Shown: positions 35,085 through 45,916 of the stretch, piece after piece | Layout of the letters: every line of letters starts with the position of its first letter | Position numbering within the stretch: the first letter of the stretch is position 1 | Assembly (NCBI GenBank): GCA_039720395.1 | Contig: CM077822.1 | Span: forward strand, 18,310,589 to 18,374,588 | Direction of reading: 5' to 3' | DNA from: Liquidambar formosana | Lineage: Eukaryota > Streptophyta > Magnoliopsida > Saxifragales > Altingiaceae | DNA length: 64,000 nucleotides | Made by a program: the position numbers and the translations under genes | Notes under the pieces: model-generated | Seen by the model: only the letters and a program-made list of their open reading frames with translations | What the model was told of the DNA's origin: nothing | The model's database searches: none

Positions 35085-35535
35085 CGGGTCTGTCCTGTGG
35101 CCTTCATCAGTGATAGACTCCAATAAATCCTCACGGGTTTGTCCCATGGCCTTCATTCGTGACGGCGCAAGTAAATCCTCACGAGTCTATCCCATGGCCT
35201 TTATCGGTGATAGCCTCCAATAAATCCTTACAGGTCTGTCCCGTGGCCTTCATTCGTGACGACGCAAGTAAATCCTCACGGGTCTGTCCCATGGCCTTCA
35301 TTCATGGTGGCACAAATAAATCCTCACGGGTCTATCCCGTGGTCTTCATTCATGACAGCGCAAGTAAATCCTCACGGGTTTGTCCCGTGGCCTTTATTCG
35401 TGACGGCGCAAGTAAATCCTCACGAGTCTGTTCCGTGGCCTTCATTCATGGTTGCTTAAATAAATCCTCACAGGTCTGTCCCATGGTCTTCATACGTGAA
35501 TGGCCCAAGTAGGAATCTTCACGAGTCTGTCTCAT
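35085..35535 (+). repeat. 48-bp tandem repeat inside Tat 3' region
   Basis: About nine copies of a 48-bp unit containing AAATCCTCACGGGTCTGTCC and CATGGCCTTCATTCGTGAC. Because 48 is a multiple of three, one plus frame stays open as repeats of KSSRVCPMAFIRDGAS (35159-35512). Units differ by a few bases, as in a local, recombining array. Confidence 0.9.
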
Positions 35536-36200
35536 GGCCTTTAGTTATATCACATCTTCATTGTTCAAGCTCACTTTGGCTAGGGATAATATGGGTGGTC
35601 GACTCCATAAAAGCCGAAACATTTGGAATAAAAGCCGATACATGTGTGATTGGAGATGATGATGAGATGGATAGGATAAAGAATTTTTTCAAGGCATTTG
35701 GAATTTACAAAGAAAAAAATTGTACGTGTGTGTCTTCATCGGCTAATACATGCATTCAAGGAATAAAGAAAAAAAAAAGCGTGGTGTGCATAAGTGCATT
35801 CAAAGTGCTGCCAGTTTGCGCGTGGTTATTTGTGCAAGTTAGAGATTTATCTATTAATCAAGTCAAAGCAAAATAATTTAAATTAAAAAAAAATGCATTG
35901 ATCTGATTGATAGATTTTGTCCAGAGAAAAAAAAAAAGAAAGAAGAAAGAAAGAAAGAAAAAAGAAGAAGAAGATGCTATGTGTGTTCAACTGGTAAAAA
36001 AAAAAAAAAAAGGGAGACACTATGCGTGTTCAACTGGTAAAGCAAAAAAAAAAAAAAAAGGTGCTTCAAGTCAATATGTGTTGTGGGACACGTGCATGAA
36101 TAAATTGTGTGTGTGTCAATATATATACACATCAAGTCCTAAAAGCTGGAAGAATACAATCAAGAAAGCTACAAGGTACTGGCTTATTGATTATGCATTG

Positions 36201-36237
<37 letters not shown>

Positions 36238-37033
36238 AGGAAAGAAAGAGAAAGAGCAAGTAAGTCATGGAAGCTAAAAAGGGGGTCTAGAGGCTACAAA
36301 GTACTGGGCAACCAAATGGATGCATGTGCTGAGTACATGAAGCCATAAGTTAAAAAAAAAAATTGAAGAGAAAAAAAGAGAAAGATTTAAACTATGGAAA
36401 ACTACTTGCCAAACGTGCTCCTCACTGCCGTCCTCGTGATGATAATCAATTCAGAAACTCAGTAGCTAATGAATATTTTAAGAAGAGTATTTCGTCTTTT
36501 ATAGATATACACCATGAGAATCCTCATTGGCTTTGGATTAGAACTTCCATTCAGATTTAAATTAGGACTCCTTGAAGAATTTTGCCGAACACGCTCCTAA
36601 GCTTAGGTGAAACGGTTACATGGGTTTCCTATTTCATTGAGAAGTTTAGATTCTTGTAAAACACCTCGTCAAAAAAAAAAAAAAAAAAAAAAAAAAAGAA
36701 GTGTTAAGTCAAGCCAAAAGTTGGAATTTTGAATCACATACAAAAGCTAGTAGCCACGTGTGGTTGAAGAAGCATGCTCATTATGATTTTGGCTTGGCTC
36801 AAAATTAGCACAATTAGCTACTTCATTGTTAAAAAAATAATAATAAAAAATAAAAATTCAATGATTAGTTGATTGGCTAAGTCCCAGCTCGGCTATTGCT
36901 CCAAATCCAATAAAAAAAAATGACGATGGCATATTGCGTGTGCACAAAATCATCAGTTCAAAAAAAAAAAAAAAAAAAAATTCGAGACATGTCCGCTTCT
37001 TACACTACTAAGTTGTGTACGTAAACAAGTCTC
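35536..37033. other. Tat 3' non-coding region with purine runs
   Basis: Poly(A) and AAAGAAAG tracts (35920-36060, 36200-36255, 36670-36697, 36960-36980) and a duplicated TATGTGTGTTCAACTGGTAA (about 35976 and 36021). No gene. Confidence 0.5.
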
Positions 37034-37044
37034 GAGGGGGAATT
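37034..37044 (+). other. Polypurine tract of Tat element
   Basis: GAGGGGGAATT sits immediately before the right LTR (TGTAGAACG), the place where plus-strand DNA synthesis starts. Confidence 0.7.
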
Positions 37045-37871
37045 TGTAGAACGAGAAAATTTGCAACCACTCACAAGTGGGCACGTATCTTAAAGTCAAC
37101 TAAATTATGGCAAATTAAGTTTGGCCACGTGTCTTCTTATAAGTTGAGTGGGACATATTTATGGCAAAATAAATGTGTGCCATGTGTCTTTTATTACACA
37201 GCGTTGGCCAATTACAAGTTGCCATGTGTTTTAAAATTGCTACATAGGTGGCCAAATCAAATATTGCCACTTGTCAAGTGAGACCAAATAAAAGGAAGAC
37301 AAGTAATTCTTCCAATCAAATGTTGCCACGTGTTCTGGTTAGGATGGCTATCAAATAATTAATATTTATCCTTTTATAAAAGATAGATAAGGGATAATTA
37401 TTAAGAAGTCAATTCTTATCAGAATACTCTTCACCCTACCACTATAAATAGAGGTAGCCCCCAAGGATCAGAGAGGGGGACATTAAAGCAACAAAGCCCT
37501 ATCAGACCAAAGCCTCAAAAGCTCTGTCGCGACCAACATTCAAGTATTGAAACTCTGTCGGATTAAAGCCTCAAAAGCTCCATAGAACTTCTACACCAAA
37601 GATAAGCTCGTAGTCTCTAATATGCTCAAAGCCAAGAGACTGACACAAAAGATCCATTCCGCCTATATGGGAGGAGATTTCGCCTGCTAAATCGAGAACA
37701 AGCTACTCAAGCCCTCGAATCAAAGTTTTAAGGAGAGAAGAATCAAAGGATTATTTTACTTTGTAAACAAAGTCTACACAGAGATTGTATTCCGCTACTA
37801 CAAATTAATAAAATTATCCTTTGTCCACTTTTTTGGTCTATTTATTTTTAGACATGAAATTTTTGTGTACA
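37045..37871 (+). repeat. Right LTR of Tat element
   Basis: 827 bp, begins TGTAGAACGAG and ends GTGTACA. It is followed by the target copy AAAAC. About 34 substitutions or 1-bp indels relative to the left LTR by hand count. Confidence 0.95.
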
Positions 37872-37876
37872 AAAAC

Positions 37877-37958
37877 ATTCTATATTTTTCTTAAAACCTT
37901 AAAGTGTAAAATAAGTAGATGATGAAAAGCAAGTCTTTAGGTGCCAATAGAAGTCCCC
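37877..37958. mobile_element. Split Mutator-type MITE, right part
   Basis: Its reverse complement matches 22288-22380 (ACTTATTTTACA...TTAAG core). It ends AGTCCCC before TTTTATATA. Confidence 0.7.
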
Positions 37959-37967
37959 TTTTATATA

Positions 37968-38206
37968 TAGATACTATGTTAGACTCATGCGTAGATGATG
38001 AAGAATTAAAATAATACCTTAAAATTATAATTGTCCAAGTATAATTATGTATCAGGGAAACCAAAACCTTGTAGGAAATTTAGCATTAAATTGCACAAAG
38101 CTTTCTTCATCTATCAAACAATGTGCATTAGATGCGACATTGCCAAGCAAAGGAAAGTCCCCCGGGGAATGGTTTCTCTGGAAAAATGTAATCCAAATGA
38201 AGATCC

Positions 38207-38267
<61 letters not shown>
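37968..38267. other. Short region with a coding-like patch and (TA)n
   Basis: From about 38047 one plus frame reads NLVGNLALNCTKLSSSIKQC and then LPSKGKSPGEWFLWKN, after a possible acceptor TATCAG. It looks like a captured exon, but I cannot name it. It runs into a (TA)n tract of about 60 bp (38209-38270). Confidence 0.35.
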
Positions 38268-38275
<8 letters not shown>

Positions 38276-38634
38276 GATGAATATGAAAAAAACTTTTGAT
38301 TGACTAATATACCTTTATTTAAATTTTTAAATACACAACTACCCTTCTGCATGTATAGGAAATATAGCAATATAAAACGCATACCTTAATAAGAATTCTA
38401 AGGAAACTATACAACTACCATTTTGCATATATAGGAAATATAATAATATAGAACACACACCTTAATAAGAATTATTAGGAAACTATAATTCGTATAATCA
38501 TTAGAAATCTTAAAGACAATAATACCTTTTTTTTTTATAATAATAAAACCTCTTTAAATATTAAATATTTATGTATTTATTATTTTGTATTTAAGAATAT
38601 TCACGTGCAACGCACGTGTACATGCTATATCTAG
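38268..38634 (+). mobile_element. Helitron remnant, 3' end intact
   Basis: It matches the 9538-10478 Helitron (AACTTTTGATTGACTAATAT; AAATACACAACTACCCTTC) and ends with hairpin CACGTGC-AAC-GCACGTG (38602-38618), a 12-nt spacer and CTAG (38631-38634), followed by T. The first dozen bases at the 5' end are replaced by the (TA)n tract. Confidence 0.7.
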
Positions 38635-38648
38635 TATATATATATATA

Positions 38649-38728
38649 GGGTGATGATCAGGTATGCACATGCTAATATAACTTATATCAACATCCGCTT
38701 TAAGAGTTGTACCTTGTGCATCAGTGAA
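38649..38728. mobile_element. Foldback family F, half copy
   Basis: GGTGATGATCAGGTATGCAC and TATAACTTATATCAACATCC match the left arm of family F, starting right after (TA)n that follows the Helitron. The right half is missing. Confidence 0.55.
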
Positions 38729-39432
38729 AATTAAAAAATAAGCAGGCTTGAACAAAAACAAAACAAAACCCAAAAAAACAAAAAACAAAAACATTAATGA
38801 ATGCACAAGAAAAAAAGAAAATAATTTTTAGACCCTACGTAAGCTATGTGTGTTCTCCTATTGTTTCCCAAATAAAAAAATCATTAAAAACTAATTTACT
38901 AATAAATAAAATGAGAACATCCTGATCCCATAAATACCAGATTTTTAAAAGAAAAAAAAAATCCTAAACATGTACATATTAGGAATATTATTATTTTAAT
39001 CAAAGACCAATAGAAGTTCTGGATTTGTGTAAGTCTTGGTTTTGATCCCACGTAGAGTATACGTTTTCTCCATGTTTTTCCAATACATATATATCAAAGA
39101 CTACTTTACTCATAAATAAAATGAGAACCTTCCAATCCCCATAAATACTAGATTTTTTAAAGATGGTAGTGTAGCCCTTATTAGGAACTTGAGTTAGCTT
39201 TTGTGGCATGAATCTACGGGAGGGGTGGAGATTGTAGTATATCCTAAAAAAGAAAAAAGAAAAAAGAAAAAAGGATGGCATGTCCGTAGGGTTTGCAAAG
39301 CCGCACAAGTCTTGGTTTTGATTTTTGTAAGACTAATGTACTAATAATTTGCTATTAAATCTTTCAACTATGGCGTAAATATGTTTTGATTGGAGAAAGA
39401 GACAAAGAGTGAAAGAGAGAGCCTTTTGTTTC
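38729..39432. other. Intergenic, nothing recognised
   Basis: A-rich sequence with a diverged 100-bp direct repeat (GAGAACATCCTGATCCCATA near 38912 and GAGAACCTTCCAATCCCCAT near 39123). No ORF of note. Confidence 0.4.
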
Positions 39433-42111
39433 TATCACGACCCAAATTAATTAAGCCGTGATCAATAATAATAATAAAACGAGCTTTATTTTAACCAATC
39501 TTTTGATAAAACGTGGATGACACGTGTTAAAATCTCAACCATTTTAAAATTTTTTTCCTTTTTGGACATGACCCATCCGTAGATAGGACATACCATCATG
39601 TAAACCTGTTATAAAATTCATTTCATAAAAATTTCCTGTCATCCATGAAAGTGGTATCATCCCATGCATCACATTCCACGTATACAAAACATTAAATAAT
39701 TACAATTACAACCCCGATTAATTTTACATTTACATTGGCCCAATAAAATGAATTAATACATATTCTCCCCATGAAAATACATTAATAAATCCCAAGTAAG
39801 CGCGCCTCCGCATAAACTTCATATCCTATAATACTGAAAAACATTTAAAATAATAGGCGTGAGTTCGATGACTCAGTAGATACAATTTAACATAGTAAAC
39901 TAAAGCAATGATATAAATAAAACCAATTATATCATTTAAAACGAAATATACTAACCAGGTATATTACAAACCCAAAATAAGTTATAACCCATAACTTAAA
40001 ACAAATAATGCATAATGCCCAATGCATATGACTCAAATCCAATTTACATTAATTCCATTAATTACCGACCACTCTCGCAGGAGTCTTCGCGCGAAAACGG
40101 AGGATTTTAAACCCAACCTCCAAGAGGACAACACAAGGGTTCCTACCTGGAACTAGAAAGTAGCGTTTGATTCGGGAACACAAGGGTTCCTACCTGAAAC
40201 CGGAAAGTACCCCAGGACCAAAGGAATGGAAAACACCACAAAATCCCATTGACTGCAAGTAGTCCAATTCCAATGATCCCTTTTTATACGATACTTTTAC
40301 CCAGTATTCATTAAGTCCATTTAATGCATGATTATGCCCAACATGCAATGCGATAAACCATAAAATGATTTTTAGCCAAAATCATCTCCAAAATATGCTA
40401 TATAAGTCATAATCAATTAACATCATAAACAACATAAACTCTCATTATGATTATAGCCTTGAAATCATAATCGAAAAACATCAATTAAACATGGAAATTA
40501 ACCATAAAATCCATACATCTATATTCCACAGCATGTATAAAATAACTAAAATTCGTTAGGAACATCATTCCCAAATTAAATTATCAAATACCCATAATCT
40601 CATTCCAAGATTTATTTCATAAATCATTTATATACATATTCTAAGTCCAATAATACCAATTACTATGATAATATATACCATATTATCATGACCATAGTTT
40701 AAACCTATGTAAATTGCACCTACCTTAACCAATTGTGTGGAAAATGCATCCTTGTGTGTTGTGGGTGTGGAATCCAAGCCCTAGCGTGCATATGCAAGCT
40801 TCCAATCCAAGCCTTAGCTCCCACATGCCTTGGTTTTGATGAAGGTAATGGAGGTTCCAACTCCAAACCACCATCAAAACACCCAATATGCATAAATAAA
40901 CCCATAAATGTGAGAATGATATGATAAACCCTCAAAAGAATACAAACCCTAACCTTTAAGTGTGAGAAAATACCTCTAAAATGCAAAGAAATTGGTGAGG
41001 ATGAACATCCATGCCAAATCCCATAAAATTCAAGCTCAAATCCACCAAGAGCAAGCTCCAAGACACATGTGTGAGCCCAAACAAAAAACCCTAACTCCAA
41101 ATGCCATGAATGATGCTCCCTCATGCCATCCAAAAGTGAACCCTAGCTAGAAATGGAGAGACAATACCCAAAAATGCATGAAAACCCATGAAAATGGAGG
41201 GAGAAGCTCTTTCTCTCTCCATCGTACCCTCTCTTTTTCTCCCATTCTTTCTCTAGCTCTCCCATACTCTAAAAACCAGATCTGTAGTGTTTGGGACGAG
41301 TTAGATGGGTTTATATAGAAAAGGGGGGCAAAAATGTCATTTTAACCCTTTATGAAATCTACAGATCGCAACTTTCAGACGTCTGAAATGTAGTTTCAAA
41401 CGTCTGAAACCATACTCCAGAAAACCTCGCTCTCTGGAACTTTCAAACATCTTAATGTAACTTTCAGACGTCTGAAATGTCACTTTCAGACGTCTGAAAT
41501 GTATTTTAGATGTCTGAAACGCACAGTCAGCAGAAAAATTAGCAGTCAGTTAGACTACACCTCATCAGCACAGATCAGACTTATTTCATTAAAAAAACAT
41601 TTAAGTAAACTTTAAGTTATTTAATGAAAATAAGCAAATAACCCCCCATTTGAATACAAATAAAATATCAGAAAAATCAAATACCCAATATATCAAAATC
41701 TCATTTCCAAGTTTTAGTACAAAATCCGTCACCCGACAGATTTTCCTAAAACAAACATGTGAGGAAACCAATCCAAACATGCTAATAAAATCCCATAAAA
41801 TCACCAATGTCTTATAATATTATAAACTCCCATTACCGCAAAAAATTATCCTTTAAAACGAAGATTTACAAAAATTCACTTTTTTCCCCACACTTAGCCA
41901 AATTTTAGCAGCTTAAACCCTTAAGTTACAAATAAGGCTAAACGCACCCGAAAGATACTCAATGCATAAAACAAGCATCAAAACACATCCAACATCATAA
42001 TATTATACACATGCATTACCCATGCATGAAGTCATTTGAAAAATCAAGGGATTAGCTACGTTAACCATAGATTAACCCTTAATACCCTATTTAAAAATTA
42101 TGGGTATTACA
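39433..42111. mobile_element. Solo LTR (2.7 kb) of a Ty3/gypsy-like element
   Basis: It starts TATCACGACCC (a TG-to-TA change from the usual TGTCACGACCC) and ends GGGTATTACA, with identical 5-bp duplications GTTTC at 39428-39432 and 42112-42116. There is no internal region, so LTR-LTR recombination is the likely origin. It holds a duplicated CACAAGGGTTCCTACCTG block (near 40131 and 40180) and five palindromes (41373-41520). Short ORFs inside are spurious. Confidence 0.75.
41373..41520. repeat. Cluster of 16-bp palindromes in the solo LTR
   Basis: TTTCAGACGTCTGAAA is perfect at 41373, 41463 and 41485, with near copies at 41394 (TTTCAAACGTCTGAAA) and 41505 (TTTTAGATGTCTGAAA). Spacing is 20-22 bp within each group. 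Each centre is ACGT or ATGT. Confidence 0.85.
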
Positions 42112-42116
42112 GTTTC

Positions 42117-42377
42117 AGCATTAAAAGTTTCATAAAACCTTCAAAGAACCTATGTATAATGAAGTTTCAAATATAATTTTAAGCACTATGATTTGGGAAA
42201 GATAATGAAAAAAAAAATAGTACTTATATCAAAAGAAGTAAAGGATTGAGTAATCAAAGTGCTTTCATCTTATGCAAAGGCACGATAAAATTATTAAATT
42301 TAAAAAATTATTATCATTATTGAAAAAAATAATTTAACTCAAAAAAATTCAAGTGCAATGCACATGTGCACCAACTA

Positions 42378-42378
<1 letters not shown>
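42117..42378 (+). mobile_element. Second Helitron-like 3' end
   Basis: The sequence ends GTGCAATGCACATGTGCACC then AA-CTAG (42375-42378) followed by T and a long (TA)n. This resembles a hairpin plus CTAG Helitron terminus of another family. The 5' end was not located, so the start given is only the edge of the solo LTR. Confidence 0.4.

Positions 42379-42379
<1 letters not shown>

Positions 42380-42460
<81 letters not shown>
42380..42460. repeat. (TA)n microsatellite, about 80 bp
   Basis: Uninterrupted TA dinucleotides between the Helitron end and the next MITE. It is likely the insertion target for both. Confidence 0.9.
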
Positions 42461-42465
<5 letters not shown>

Positions 42466-42846
42466 CTTCTTATAAGGTTAACCTAACCTAACTTTACGTT
42501 ATGTCACCCTCCAAAACTTTATCTCTGGTTTTTATTTTTCAACACCAACCGTTGGATTAGATCTACTTCATGTGAAGGTCATGCATACCAAAAATCAAAT
42601 TGATTCAAGATTAAGAACTACTTCATTCATAAATGTTCAAAATGAGAGATTATCATTGATTAAAAAAATGTAATTTTTGGATCGAATAGCAATCAATCTC
42701 GGATCAACTTAATTTTTTGTAAGCATCACCTACATGATAAGGTCATCTAATCCAACGGTTGGTTTCATAAAATATGAATCACATGTATAGTTTTGGAGGA
42801 TGACCTAACGTAAAGTTAGATTAGGTTAAACTCATAAGAAGAAGAC
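42461..42846. mobile_element. 386-bp MITE in (TA)n
   Basis: The left arm GTCTCCTTCTTATAAGGTTA with CCTAACTTTACGTTATGTCA pairs with the right arm TGACCTAACGTAAAGTTAGA and ACTCATAAGAAGAAGAC. The inner arms have CAACCGTTGGATTAG and its inverse, as in family M1. It is flanked by (TA)n on the left and (TC)n(TA)n on the right. No coding capacity. Confidence 0.8.
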
Positions 42847-42889
42847 TCTTTCTCTCTCTCTCTATATATATATATATATAATTCATCAA

Positions 42890-43963
42890 AGGGCCGAATT
42901 GCTTTGATAATTTTTAAAATGAAAAATAGAAGCCATTGATGGTAAGTACCTCAAAATTGATGTGTACCAAGGCCTCACGCGTTTACAGGCTAGGGCACAA
43001 ACTACAAAACGGTTGTCCCACTCTATATAATCCTCACTAATACGAAATAGTTAGGAAAATGGGAATAAATAATTTATTAGACATGTTGTTTTAGAAGGCT
43101 GCCACAGGCAAGGAGTGCACTGCTACATAGCGCCTACAGGTAGCCATTGGTATCCCTTCGCAAGGATACAACAATTTAGTTATTATGGCTGTTCTTTTCT
43201 TCTTTTTCTTTTAATTTTTGAAAATTTAAAGAGAAAAATAAGACCACCATATAACTACCCTAGTATTGGTTAGGTGAAATAGTGAACAATTATAACTTTA
43301 CAAAATTAAACACAACTTTTTCGAACCAAAAAAAAATAAAAATAAAAAGTTGCAGGTGTGTTTATCTATCTAGATATTTTGAGCTCATTTCCTTTTTTTT
43401 TTTTTTTTAATTTAAATTTTGCAGATATGAAAGGTCTCCTATATTACTTATAAACACATAGAAGGTGAACTTATAGAAAATCAATTTTATTTTTATTTTT
43501 TAGAAAAACACTGTTAACCTAGCCAACAATCTTATTACGCAACAAAAGGTCTAAAAATTTAATCTGCTGTCTAACAAGATTGATGGCTGGGTAAAAAATG
43601 ATTTTTTTGTTTGTCGGAATAATGTGTGACAAATAAAGGGCAAAAAATTGCTGGAAAACATTCAGCCCTTTTTCTTATGGTTATATCCAATTTTCGAATA
43701 ATTATTTATCGGAGCATAAGGAATATAGTAGAGCGTGGAAGCATGGAAACACACTCAAGTCTTCTTCCATTATTTAATTATTTGCACCGAAGTGGTGCTA
43801 CTTCATCCAGTAGAACACACTCGGCCGCATTATGGTAAACATGTGGATGATGCGCTAGGAATGAGAGAGTATGAGAGTTATTAAGGACGAAAGTATCTCA
43901 AGAGCCATGGGTGGTGGTGATGAGTTGCAGAGTACGTTGGTGGAGAATTTGAAAGTGAGAACG
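42890..43963. other. Intergenic, nothing recognised
   Basis: AT-rich with poly(T) near 43393-43408. A 70-codon frame at 43626-43838 has no recognisable domain. Confidence 0.4.
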
Positions 43964-44429
43964 GTTACAATTAGGGGTGTGCACGGGTTGGTTTGGAACT
44001 GCATGTTAAGAAAGAAATGAGAAATTACTAACCAACCCGCCAACAGCAGTTTGCAAAATTTTTAACTCTTTGTTAAACCGTTAGTTCGAAAAACCAACGG
44101 TTTTGTTGATTTCTTTTGGCGGTTTTGAACAAACAATTTGAACGGGTTGTATCATGCCCTTCATAACTTTTATGGAGATTATCAAATGACAAAAAAAATG
44201 TGCTTTCATAATCTCTATGAAGGATGGTTTATTGATTTTTTAGCAAAAATGTTTAGAAACACCATTTTTTTTTAAAATAAAAAAATAAAAAAAGACAAAT
44301 CATTTAACATGTATAATATCAAATCCCACAAAATAATTATAGATCATGTAAGCAACAAGAAGTAAAAATAAAAAATAAAAAAACTATAATGACTTAACAT
44401 GTTTTCTTATAGAAAGTGTATATAATATA

Positions 44430-44574
44430 GGATGATGATCAGGTAAGCACGCGTTGATATATCAATACCTGCATTGGGGGTTGTACCTCGTGCATTAGTG
44501 GGTTACAAGGTACATTGGGCCAATGCATAATGCTGATATAACTTATATCAACAAGTGCTGACCTGATCAAAACT

Positions 44575-44577
<3 letters not shown>
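44430..44577. mobile_element. Foldback family F copy
   Basis: GGATGATGATCAGGTAAGCA at the left, ACCTGATCAAAAC at the right, with the GGGGTTGTACCTCGTGCATT core. A (TC)n(TA)n tract follows. Confidence 0.65.
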
Positions 44578-44637
<60 letters not shown>

Positions 44638-44639
<2 letters not shown>

Positions 44640-45082
44640 GGAGGGATCTGTTTACACCTGATGTAAAAAATTTTACTCTTACACCCCTTAATATCTTTTT
44701 GTGAGAATAATATTTCTCCAATCCAACTATTGGATTAAGTTCTCTATTCACGCACATCATGCATACCAAATTTCAAGTAAATCAGATATAGAGAAGTATG
44801 TCATTCATAAAGTACCCCGAATTATAATTTTATTTATAAAAATTTTAAAAAAAAATTTAAAAAAAAAAGGAAAAAGAAAAAAGCAAGAAAGAAAGTTTAT
44901 AGATCAAACGTTTCTCGATATCCATTTTATTTGAAATTTGGCATGAAGTGCATAAATAGAGTACCTAATCCAACGGTTAGATTGGGAAATAATTGGATTG
45001 ACAAAATATTATTCCCACAAAAAGATATTAAGGGGTGTAAGAGTAAAAAACTTTAAACTGAGTGTAAACAGATCCCTTGCCC
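44638..45082. mobile_element. Mutator-type MITE family M1 (copy 3)
   Basis: GGGGAGGGATCTGTTTACAC pairs with GTGTAAACAGATCCCTTGCC. The arms share CCAATCCAAC...TTGGATT with copies at 397 and 6473. (TA)n on both sides. It lies exactly between two family F elements. Confidence 0.75.
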
Positions 45083-45092
45083 TATATATATA

Positions 45093-45266
45093 GGATGATG
45101 ATTAGGTAAACACGTGCTGATATATCTTATATCAACACCCGCATTGGAAGTTGTGCCTCATGTATTAGTGGGATATGAGGTATATTAGACCAATATTGCA
45201 AGAGGTACAACCCCAATGCATGGTGTTGATATAACTTATATCAACACGTGCTGATGGGAACATAAT
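45093..45266. mobile_element. Foldback family F copy
   Basis: It runs from GGATGATGATTAGGTAAACA to CACGTGCTGATGGGAACATA. Inner arms TATAACTTATATCAACAC at both ends are themselves near-palindromic. Followed by (TG)n(TA)n. Confidence 0.7.
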
Positions 45267-45313
<47 letters not shown>

Positions 45314-45315
<2 letters not shown>

Positions 45316-45480
45316 TCAGGTAAGCACGTACTGATATAACTTATATCAACACCCGCATTGGGAGTTGTATCTCGTACATTAGTGGGTTATGAGGTATATT
45401 GGACCAATACAAGGGGTACAACCCCCATTACATGGTGCTAATATAACCTATATCAACACGTGCTGATAGGAACGTAACCG
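45314..45480. mobile_element. Foldback family F copy
   Basis: GCTCAGGTAAGCACGTACTG to GTGCTGATAGGAACGTAACC, (TA)n on both sides. The next copy is in inverted order. Confidence 0.7.
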
Positions 45481-45490
45481 ATATATATAT

Positions 45491-45662
45491 GGTTATGTTC
45501 CTATCAGTACGTGTTGATATAAGTTATATCAGCACTATGCATTGGGGTTGTATCCCTTACATTGGTCCAATGTATCGCATATTTCACTAATGCACGGGGT
45601 ACAACTCTCAATGCGGGTGTTGATATAAGTTATATCAGCACGTACTTACCTGATCATCATCC
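45491..45662. mobile_element. Foldback family F copy, inverted
   Basis: GGTTATGTTCCTATCAGTAC at the left and ACGTACTTACCTGATCATCA at the right: the reverse of the neighbour at 45314. Together the two make a palindrome of about 350 bp around a short (TA)n. Confidence 0.7.
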
Positions 45663-45916
45663 TATATATATATATATATATATATATATTGATGAAGTAG
45701 TATTAATATATATTAATATAATTGAAAGCGAGTTCGGTTGGCTTATTAGCGGTTTGACAAAGTTCAACCCGCTAGTCAAACCGAACCGCCAAATTTATTG
45801 CTCAACCCACCTTAACCAATTTGCCTATTCTCTAAAACCACTTAAATCAATGCGAAATTGAGAGGATTGGGCGGTTTTGCGGATTGGGCAATTTTTTGCA
45901 CATCCCTACTTACAAT

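Larger units (their letters stand above)
22591..37871 (+). mobile_element. Ty3/gypsy LTR retrotransposon, Tat lineage (15.3 kb)
   Basis: Complete in outline: 826-bp left LTR, primer-binding region, gag, protease, RT, RNase H, a second (archaeal-type) RNase H, integrase, antisense ORF, tandem repeat, polypurine tract, 827-bp right LTR, and 5-bp target copies AAAAC (22586-22590 and 37872-37876). The second RNase H and the antisense extra ORF are known features of the Tat/Ogre group. Coding frames are broken by many stops and shifts, so it cannot move on its own. About 34 differences between LTRs (hand count, about 4%) suggest an insertion of roughly one to a few million years, depending on the rate assumed. 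Confidence 0.93.
43972..45908. mobile_element. Non-autonomous hAT packed with nested elements
   Basis: Ends TAGGGGTGTGCACGG and, reversed, TAGGGATGTGCAAAA. Target copies GTTACAAT (43964-43971) and CTTACAAT (45909-45916) differ at one base. Sub-terminal parts (GGTTGGTTTGG; AACCCGCTAGTCAAACCG) are inverted. It contains four family F foldbacks, one M1 MITE and several (TA)n tracts. No transposase. Confidence 0.75.

Noticed and set aside
35085..35535. CRISPR-like array
   Set aside because: The 48-bp units are contiguous without unique spacers and the genome is a plant; it is a tandem repeat.
38031..38382. Frames with long Tyr-Ile repeats
   Set aside because: Translation of (TA)n; not protein coding in that part.
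40720..41133. 137-codon frame in the solo LTR
   Set aside because: No domain, lies wholly within the LTR and overlaps an opposite-strand frame; likely chance.
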